A stretch of 64,000 bases of DNA from Bryopsis sp. KO-2023. Its lineage: Eukaryota; Chlorophyta; Ulvophyceae; Bryopsidales; Bryopsidaceae. The stretch's first letter is position 1, and every line of letters starts with the position of its first letter. The position numbers were made by a program, and so were the translations under genes. A model generated the notes under the pieces. That model was not told the origin of the DNA and made no database searches. It was given only the letters and a program-made list of their open reading frames with translations. Where the stretch lies: positions 4,344,001 to 4,408,000 of the forward strand of contig BSYQ01000007.1 of NCBI GenBank assembly GCA_030272585.1, read 5' to 3'. This document shows, in pieces, positions 55,567-64,000 of this stretch.

Positions 55567-57183
55567 CGACGGGGTGTTGTGCGGGAGCCGATCCACCATT
55601 GAAAAAATGAGTGAGTGTGAATGTTGCGGGATGTGTATTGGTAGTTATTAGTTATTTGTGAGTCAACCGCGTCGATCAAGTGGGAGGGGGTTGATTTTTT
55701 TTTCGGTCAAAGAGTCTGTGTCCGGAACAGATCTGTGACTCTTCCTTTTTTGGTTGGTAGTGTCTTTTTTTAATCGTGGTGAACTTTTTCATGAAATCAC
55801 TATTCAAATTTTAGGGATTGAGCAGGGTGAGGAAGGGGGGGGGCAGGAGAAGGGGCGAGGTGGAAATTCATAAAAACGGGAGAATAAAGGGGATGGAGTG
55901 GGTGTGAAATCATAAGGTCTTTTGTGAGGATAAAACAAAGAAGGGATGAATTGTTTTTAGGGGTAACGAGGAGGGTAGAATTTTGAAAATTTGTTGTATT
56001 TTTTTTTTTTTTTTTGGTTCGTGGAACGCGGATGGTCATTGAACTGATGTGGTCGAGAGAAGCCATTCGCGGTTTGCCTCTTTGATTGTTGTAATCATTA
56101 ATTTATCCAGCATATTAGTTTGCTTAGATGGTGTGTGAGTCAGCTTAGTTTTGGGCAGTGGCCTTTTGTGGGGATCCCCCAAGCTGGAGGTGAATTTCTG
56201 AAGGAGTAAATTTCTGATTGGCATTTATCTGTGTGACAAACAATCATTGCTCGATCATTGTTGGATTCTGTTTCTTTGTGTGGATGAGGGAACCTAGAAA
56301 AGACAATTTGAATGTAAAAATAGCTTGAAAGAATCCGCTCTCTGCTGCCAAGCAAAATCGTCCCAGGGAAATGTAATAACCTGAACCTTACATTGCATTT
56401 CAGAGCTCAACAACATGAAACTACTTTCCCCTTTCCCTCTTTTTCCATGCATCTTTCACCCAATGTACGTCGGTGTGTAAATTGACAGCATCTCCCCAAG
56501 GTGATATATATGTTGGTCATGAGTGGAACACCCTTTTCAATTCCAGTGAAAAAGCCTTTTCTTTTTCTCCCCCAACCCCGCTTCTGTTTTTCTGTGGCAC
56601 TCATATCCTTGTAATTTTTTTTTTCAAACATCACCCCAGTTTCATTGCTTTCTGAAATATTTGTACGGTGGTTGGTTCAACCCAAGGTGAAAATTCCCCC
56701 ATTTTTTGGAATACCAGCACCACATCAAAATGAATCAACAATATGAAGGAATAAAGCCACTTTTTTTAAAAAAGTGCCAATGGAGGCACATACCCCACAC
56801 TGCCATCACCACCGTTCTCCCTCGAAATCATAGGCAAAACAATTACTTTCAAGAAAAGAGCTCTTCTAAGATGGCCAAAATCAAGACCCAAATGTTTTCA
56901 GTGTTTTTTTTTTTGTATAACCTCATATATTATATCCTTTTGAATTGCATGGTTCTGGTCGCCTCCTTGGCCTCCGACCCAACAAAACAAACCTCCCAAA
57001 ATTAAAGCATTCTTTGGTGCTTCCCTCATTCAATTTTTTTTTCCTGAGCTACCTCATCCACCCTCCCCCTCAAAAAACCCAATCCCCATAAAATAACAGC
57101 GTGTTGCAATCAAATGGCTGATGGCATCCCCAAAAACTGCAGGCATTAAGAAAACCAAATCGACACAGGTCAGATTCCGCCCC
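55567..57183. other. Convergent intergenic region
   Basis: 1.6 kb between the stops of two convergent genes, with the two 3' UTRs. AT-rich with long T runs. No gene recognised. Confidence 0.6.
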
Positions 57184-60100
57184 TCACATCTTCCAGGGGT
57201 CATTTCCATCATCATCCCTGACCACCTCCGGGGTAATAGTTTCGGATTCCTCGGTTTTCTTGGCCCCCCCAGATTTTTCCTCCGCTGGTTTTGAGTCACC
57301 CTCCGATGCTCCATCCACTGTCCTGGACAACATCTGGTAAACCTTTTCTGCATATTCAGACGGGGACTCCAGAACGAACCCACTCGTCAGCAGTGCCGTC
57401 TCATACAGCACCTCCGTCAAAACCTTGGCCTTGGGCGACTTCTTGTCGAGCTTGACCTCCTCGCGAATTCCCTTGATCATGGGGTGGTCTGGGTTGATCT
57501 CCATGATTTTCTTTCCTTTCATATACTCCATGGCCCGGCTGTCCCCCATCGTTTGAGTTCTCATGATACGCTCCATGTTGGCACTCCATCCGAATTTGGA
57601 GGTCACCACGATGCAAGGGGAGCTGTCCAATCGGTTTGATACAGACACCTTCTCAACCTGTACAAATCAACACCCACATCCAATCAGCACTGGAACACAA
57701 CTGCAACCAATCAAAATCAATTGATGGAAATCCCTGGACACATCTGCTACCGGCCCCGTCTTCAAAAACCATGAGGTTTCACCAGAGTTCCCTTAAGTAA
57801 GGTTACTCAGCATCGGATGGTGCATTTGGGCAGATGGGCGGTGGAGCTCATGTACAAGGATTTGAAGGTGCAATCAAATGCAAAATCAACAACAAGGAAG
57901 CAAAAACAACAAACTCCTTCACGAAATCCCTGCCACACACCTTCTCTCCGAGGGTATCCGTCATGAACTGAGTCAACACCGCGAATTCCTCGTTGGCCTT
58001 GGCGGCTTCCTCCTTCTCCTCCTCCTCGTCTGGGAACTCCAGCTCTTCCTTGGAGACGTCTACGAAGTTGAAATCCTTGTACTTGGTCAAGTTGGTGAGG
58101 GTGACCTCGTCGATGGGCTCCAACAAGTACAGCACCTCCAAATCCTTTTTCCTGAGCCTCTCCAGGAAGGGCATCGAGGTTGCCTGCTTCTTGGAGTCTG
58201 CTGCGATGTAGAAAATGTTCTGCAACCACCGTTCCAAACCCCAAGGTCGACCACAGCTAAAAATTAAGATAATGATAAAAATAGAAACCTTAAGAAAATC
58301 AGGAGGTCAAAAATCACAGCAAAAATCAGGAAGATGATAAAACTGAAAATTAAAAAAAAAAACAGGAGGTCATTCAAACCAGGAGGATCATATTAGTGAA
58401 GGAGTTGTGAACGCTCCAGAAAAAACGCCACAAATTGAGCCATAATATCCTAACTTCCATATTTCCAGTGTATGTTTGGATCCGAAAAACCTCTTTTCGA
58501 CAGGAGAGAAAAGACTGGACTTGCTTCCCACCCACCTTCTGGCCCTCCTTCATATTCTCGATGTACTCATCAAATCCGACCAAAGAATCTCCACTCTTGG
58601 AGGAAGCAAACCTCAAAAATCCTGCAAGCCTATCCCTGTTTGCGGAATCCTCGATCACCCCCATCTTCAACCTCTTTCCGAAGGACTCGTAGAAGGTGTT
58701 GAAATCGTTGGGGGTTTCCCTCTTGGTCAGGTCCTCGATCATATCCAGAGATCGCCGGATCAACTGCTTCTTGATCACCCGGACAATGCGATTTTCTTGG
58801 AGGATTTCTCGGGAAACGTTCAGGGGAAGGTCAGAAGAGTCGACGATACCCTTGACGAAGTTCAAGTATTTCGGCATCAAGTCGTCGAATTCGTCGGAGA
58901 TGAAAACCCTCTTGACGTAAAGCTTGATGTTTTTGGACTTCAAGGTGGGGTTTGCCATGTCCTGCACCAAGGGGGGTAGCAACAAAATCAAAATCAGACT
59001 CGATTTTCCATTTTTTTTGCTGTTGTAGATCTCAGGGGAGACTCCAGTATAGAAAAACAATAAACTTATATTTTTCCGTTATATTGAAAAAATGTGAAAA
59101 AAAAAAGAAATTATGTATTTATTGAAAAATTATAGGACAGTGGGATTATCAGAAAGATAAGAAACTGAATTAGGTTTCAAGTTTGACCCTTGTTTCTGAT
59201 TCTGGATGACATGCATTGCAAAACAGAAATAGGCTGCTTATAAATTCGAGACTCGTACATCTTCGAAGGGGGCCATTCCAGGGATGAAAAGCAGTGCACT
59301 GAATTCGATGGTTCCCTCCACATTGAAGTGAGAGTAGGTGACAGGCTCCAGGAAATCCCCGAAGGTGGCCTTGAAGAAACTGTCATACTGAGCTTTTTCC
59401 AAGTCTTTTGGATTTCTCGTCCAGAGGGGCTTGTTGTCATTTTGCAGTCTGTAGTCCCAGACATCCTCATACTCCGTCTTCAACACAGGGTCCACCTACC
59501 AGCAAAATTGGGAGGTTAGAATCATTTTGTACAGCCATCGGACTTTCCACTTCTCTTTCCACACCAGGATTTCCAAAACCAACCCTCATGCCCTTGTTCT
59601 ACTATTTCTCGCCCCACGTGAACTGATATTTTACCATAAAACCGAAAACTAAATGTTGGATTGAATATTTTATGCAGATGTTGATGAGTCACCCTCACTA
59701 TGACAACCATGCAGAACACCAAATGAGACAGAAAAAAATAAAATAAAATGCAAAAACTCTCCTTCAAACGATATGTGAAACCTAAGTGGGAGGTACCTTC
59801 ACGAAAACAGATCACCACACCCAGCTATGATTCCAATAATGAAAGGGAGATTCTATCACCAACAAGAAAAAGGTCAGCTCACTTTTTTCTTCTCCCTGCC
59901 TTCCTTTTCTGCCTCTTCGTCTTCCTTCAATTGGTTTTTGGCGGTGGCTTCCTCATCCTCCACCTTTTTGGGCACGCTCTCCGTGGCGTACAGCTGGATC
60001 GGGAAGGAAATGAACTCCGAGTACTGTTTCAAGAGAGTCTTGAGTTTGTAAGAATCGGCATACTCAGCAGCATCTTCCTTCAAATGGAGAGTGATCCTGA

Positions 60101-61962
60101 AATAACAAGGGACTCACAGTTGAAACTTTTGGCAATCAGAAGGAAAGGTGTGGGAGCCGGCATGCATGTACGTACACATATATAATATCTTAATTTCATT
60201 GAAAAGTTTTACATATCAATTTTTTGGGGTGACACAACTTTAAATTTAGTCTTTTCAGCATCGTTTTGATGCTAAGGGGGACAGTGTTAATAATTTCTGT
60301 GTTTCACTACAGAAATAATTTCAAAATAGCATCATCCTGCTCAGGGAAGGCATTCAATGGGGTTTTTTCCCTTTCGCAGGGGGAAAATGCTGAATCTCCA
60401 TTTCAACATGATTTTCAGAAGTTACAGCAGGGACTGTAATTCAGTTGAGTTGAAAAATATATATACCTCGTTCCCCTGACCAAGGAAGTGTCAGAATCCG
60501 GTCGGATGGAGTACTGGTGGCTGCCGGCATTTGACTCCCAGGTCCAGTGAGAATCATCTGGGCTCTTGGTTTGGACCGTCACCCTGTCTGCCACAAGGAA
60601 CGACGAGTAGAACCCAACTCCAAACTGCATCATGACACACAGTGTTACTGATATAAACACACATCCACAGCAGTGTTTTCCTTATATTTCAGTAACAAAT
60701 TTTATGCAATCTTTTTTTTTCTGGGTATGGAGGAGTGCTAATATCCACCTGTCCAATGAGGCTGGCATCTCCCTTTGACTCCTTGATGGCTTCCATGAAT
60801 TTTCTGGTACCGGATCGGGCGATCGTACCGAGCTGACTTGTCAAATCATCCTTTGTCATCCCGATTCCAGAATCCCTGTCCAGTTTCAAAAACATGCTTG
60901 TTTAGATTCTATGCAACGCAGACTGGCAGCGATTTTGGTGGGGTCAACGATAGGTAAAAAATAAATATAAAATGAAGGATTGAGATGTAACTGATTGAAC
61001 CATAGCTTAATCAACAGCAGTAGTTGCTGTTTCTTGGCTACTGCTGAATTCTCATGAAAAGAATCGCAACACATCCAGCTCATGTACTTATTTATTTAAA
61101 AAACCCACATTTTTCTGTTTGGAATTTTTTGTTTGGAATGAAGAATTTTAAAAGGCAAAATAAGGGGACTCACTCGATGATGATGGCCTTTGCCTTAGGA
61201 TCAGCTTTCACTCTGATTTCAAGCTTGTCGTTGGCTTCCATGACCTCGGGTTTGGTCAAACTCACGAACCGGACCTTGTCCAAGGCATCGGAGCAATTGG
61301 AAATCAGTTCCCGGAGGAAAACCTCACGGTTACTGTACAGACTGTTGACGATCATGTCCATTAATCTATCGACCTGCACAGTCACCACCCTATGTCAGTC
61401 TGGATCTAGGATATTATTGTGTCATTCTCAACCAAATCTGCTGGAGGATGACTTAGTGCCTTGGCGTTCAGGAGAATAGGATTCCTGAAGGTAAAGGTTG
61501 CTTCAGTCATTGAGGATCCCGGAGCAACTTTTCAAACCTCTGAATTCAGCCAACTTGAACTGGCAAAAAATATATCAACAGAAATAGAGACCAGTTTCTG
61601 AGGCTTTTGCTTATGGATTTTTATAATGTGGAGGATTTGTTAAGAATAATGGCTGTATCCTTGCAAATTTCTTTGATATTCCAGGATGCGCTACGTATTT
61701 AGAGTTTCGCTGCTGCGTGGTCTGAGTTACACTGCACCTCTGCTTGATAGGTGAAAGTTTCTTCGTCTTGCAACTCGGGCTCCGCCGCAGTGGCGCAGAG
61801 TCGAACCGCGGGGTGTCGCTGCATCGTGGACATCGCTCCGAAGGCCACGTTGTTTCGGAAAGATTGCTGGGCGTTGGTGGGAGAAGATGTCTGACCAACG
61901 ATAGAAGACCCGGCGTGAAGGCATCTGGAGTACTGGGGGATGAGACGACCGACGCGTCTCAC
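57184..61962 (-). CDS. HSP90C: Plastid HSP90 chaperone (HSP90C)
   Basis: Nine exons in phase give 779 aa: 61962-61738, 61373-61174, 60875-60749, 60624-60467, 60096-59883, 59495-59259, 58961-58536, 58219-57941 and 57657-57184. Residues 1-~65 form a Ser/Arg/Gln-rich transit peptide ending near [11 protein letters not shown], without a hydrophobic start. The ATPase domain has [25 protein letters not shown] and [16 protein letters not shown] charged Glu/Lys linker follows. The middle domain has [11 protein letters not shown] and the catalytic loop [18 protein letters not shown]. The C-terminus ends [10 protein letters not shown]; a terminal DPW motif is characteristic of stromal HSP90C. HSP90C assists folding and import in the stroma. 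Introns all follow GT-AG. One oddity is SNCSDALDK where most HSP90s have SNASDALDK. Confidence 0.95.
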
Positions 61963-63344
61963 GGACTGTGCATCAAGAAATGCGAATGCTCAGTTTTCCG
62001 ACAAACAGCCTCCGCCCCTTGGCAGATAGTTACTAAAGAGCAAGTTTTTTTTTCTGAGTGTTTCTGGAAAGATGAAAAAACAACACTGTAGATCAACTGA
62101 AGGTATGAATACACCCACCCTGCTCCAGAAAGCGCTCTAGAAACCTAGCAGCACTTCTGGAGGATGAAACACCGAAATGCTGCACATTTTGTACTTGTAA
62201 AGGTAAACAGACAAGCAACCCGCAACAAAACAAACCTTACGGCCAACGGCAGAGGTTCTTCTGACAGGGAGTTCGCAGCATACCTGCCCCGAAAACAGCG
62301 CTCGAACGAGGACGGATGTCATCCTGTCTGAGAACTCTGTCTGGGCGAACGACGACGACTGTGCAGGAAAACGCGCGGTGCAATCCGCTGTGGGGAGGGT
62401 AAGGCGAGAACTGGACGTTCGTGAAAGTTCTGGAAGTAGGTGGTTGGGTTTGCTTTGTGGGCGGCGGGTGCATGTTCGTCGTGTACGGCAACTCAATTAG
62501 ATTAAGAATTAAAATGAGGGTCAGACGTGGGAGCTTTTCGCTGGCCATCCTCGTCCCGTGCCAGTAATTAAGTGGTTACATGAAAATGACGATGTGACAC
62601 CTTACGAATCCCCTTACGAATCCACAACCTATATTTTTTCTCCACCGAAAAAATACAGTATTTTGCAGTACTTTGGATGGTAAGCCATTGATTGCATGCT
62701 GATTCCATGATTTCCCCTTATTTTCATTTTATTCATTTATTATTTTCTTTATTTATCTCTTGTATTTCGATCCACTGTGAACCCATCAAAAGGAGGCTTC
62801 CATATTGGTTTAAAAGTCTTCAGTTTTACGTTGGCACCGAGCCATCAGACGACACTTCCCTCTTCAAAGGAGGCAGCTTCAATTGGATATACTATTTTGT
62901 CATTTTACATGCCGACTTGTCAACCACCCCCAGGTCAAAACGGTTCCACAAACTCGTGCCATTTCTTTACTTACGTTCCAAAAATAAAGTCTTAATGTGG
63001 CTTGCACCAAGTAGCCTTCCCCCCCGCACACACACACACACACAAAAAAAAAAGGGAAAAAGCAAAATCCTTGGCCATTGGTTCATTCATTGCATACATC
63101 AAAACCTTCCAAAAAAAACAAAGAAACACACCTGCCTTCATATCGCATCCACCTCCATCTTGACAACAACAAAAACAGGATTCACAGACAAAGGCGGGTG
63201 ACAAAAAACCCACACAATATCCACAATAACCCATAGCTTCCATATACTCCATAGTGCAAGAAAAAGACCCAAAAAAAGAAAATTAAAGTTTACTACCAAT
63301 TCCGACTTGGATCGATCGAGATATCGAACCGGAAGGGGTATGAA
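61963..63344. other. Promoter side of HSP90C and 3' side of the SLC44 gene
   Basis: No confirmed gene. A minus-strand frame at 62548-62237 starts with a signal-like peptide (MASEKLPRLTLILILNL) but has no partner exon. 62600-63340 is AT-rich with a (CA)n run near 63028-63043 and probably holds the 3' UTR of the next gene. Confidence 0.45.
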
Positions 63345-64000
63345 TTAGACCATCGGGGGAGCTTCATACGGCAGGTCCCTCTTCCTGACTTCACCCTTGT
63401 CTTTCCCTTCGACAGCCCCCACACTGGGCATCATGCACATGACCTCGTGGATCTTGTGGCGAGTTTCCTGCCTGTTGTCACGGTCCATCGCGAAGCACAC
63501 GAAAACTGCACTGACGGTGTCCAGCAGGATTCGGGAGAAGAACATGATGACCACCAGGATCAAGAAGAGGGTGCAGAGGCCCAGGTAGATCGAGTATTTC
63601 TTGTTCACGTCCTTGGACAGGTCATCGTTCCAGACGAAGTAGGAGGTCGTACCCAAAATGATGGAAACGGAGCCCGAAAGGACGACCCCAGTCAGACCCA
63701 GGATGATCGGAGGCACCCACCTGAAGTAGTCACGGAATTGAGAGAAGATACCCAATGGACATATCGATTTGATGCATCATACGGGAACGTCGATACGCAC
63801 AGATCAATTGTGGTCGAAATTCTTGCCAGTTTTTTCAGTCATGTACGACAGGTTAAATGGCAGACAATGAACGTGCGGGGGTTTCAGGTCTGACTCACCA
63901 GATGGTGTAAGCGTTGATGAAGTTCCTCTTGAGCATCTGTACGGTGTCTTTCCCTGACTCCCAGAAAGATTCTCCAGTGATCGCCATGTGCACGGTGGCG
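63345..64000 (-). CDS. Choline-transporter-like protein (SLC44/CTL), C-terminal part, runs off right edge
   Basis: Two exons: 64000-63899 (cut by the window edge) and 63720-63345, joined through a TG|G codon. The first reads HMAITGESFWESGKDTVQML then KRNFINAYTIW, the CTL signature in which AIxGxxFxxSA is followed by xLxRN. The second has helices around PPIILGLTGVVLSGSVSII and YLGLCTLFLILVVIMFFSRI, then DTVSAVFVCFAMDRDNR, matching the conserved DTxFLCFxxD end of the family, and a 40-residue cytosolic tail. CTL proteins are ten-helix membrane transporters for choline-like solutes. Only the last two helices are in the window. Confidence 0.85.

Overview
The window is nuclear DNA of a photosynthetic eukaryotic microalga. 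Genes are split by GT-AG introns full of homopolymer runs, coding exons are richer in CpG than introns and spacers, and there are no bacterial operons or Shine-Dalgarno sites. Three genes point to a plastid: a stromal HSP90C ending in a DPW motif, a Psb27/LPA19-like lumen protein with a twin-arginine signal, and a membrane protein with a basic leader. None of the three leaders starts with an ER-type signal peptide, which hints at a primary plastid (inference). The lineage could not be fixed. The exon models below were built by hand by joining splice phases, and each complete model gives an open frame divisible by three.

Layout. 1-1295 (-): gag-protease part of an LTR retroelement running off the left edge. 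2717-4075 (+): 3' part of a TMEM161-like membrane protein gene. 4260-4710: 109-bp tandem repeats with a palindrome. 4732-5651: a fold-back element with ~400-bp arms. 6643-12289 (-): EPS15/Pan1-like endocytic protein. 13181-14104 (-): plastid-type membrane protein of unknown function. 14166-26309 (+): a complete 12.1-kb Ty3/gypsy LTR retrotransposon flanked by a TAGGT duplication. 26694-28055 (-) and 28323-29936 (+): a divergent pair of unknown genes. 32289-35108 (-): MEF2/SRF-type MADS-box factor whose ATG is split by an intron. 36307-38654 (-): double ZZ-finger, FG/SRG-rich protein. 39104-39540: a TIR element (MITE). 41293-42251 (-): secreted Cys-containing protein. 46849-47901 (-): CID-type double-RRM protein. 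49019-51608 (-): Psb27-like. 52546-55566 (+): Cys-ladder parallel beta-helix protein. 57184-61962 (-): plastid HSP90C. 63345-64000 (-): 3' end of a choline-transporter-like (SLC44) gene.

The most unusual object is the 12.1-kb retrotransposon. Besides Gag-protease, RT-RNase H and integrase it carries three extra ORFs of 169, 153 and 439 codons. One of them sits between RT-RNase H and integrase, so pol is physically split. The 439-codon ORF lies between two long A-tracts and has coiled-coil, acidic, Cys/His and basic regions, as if a cellular cDNA had been captured. Base composition is mosaic: CpG-poor RT and IN, CpG-rich LTRs and accessory ORFs. The LTRs carry paired hairpins and eight CTTAG motifs, and the 3' LTR is preceded by a palindrome that looks like an LTR-LTR junction.
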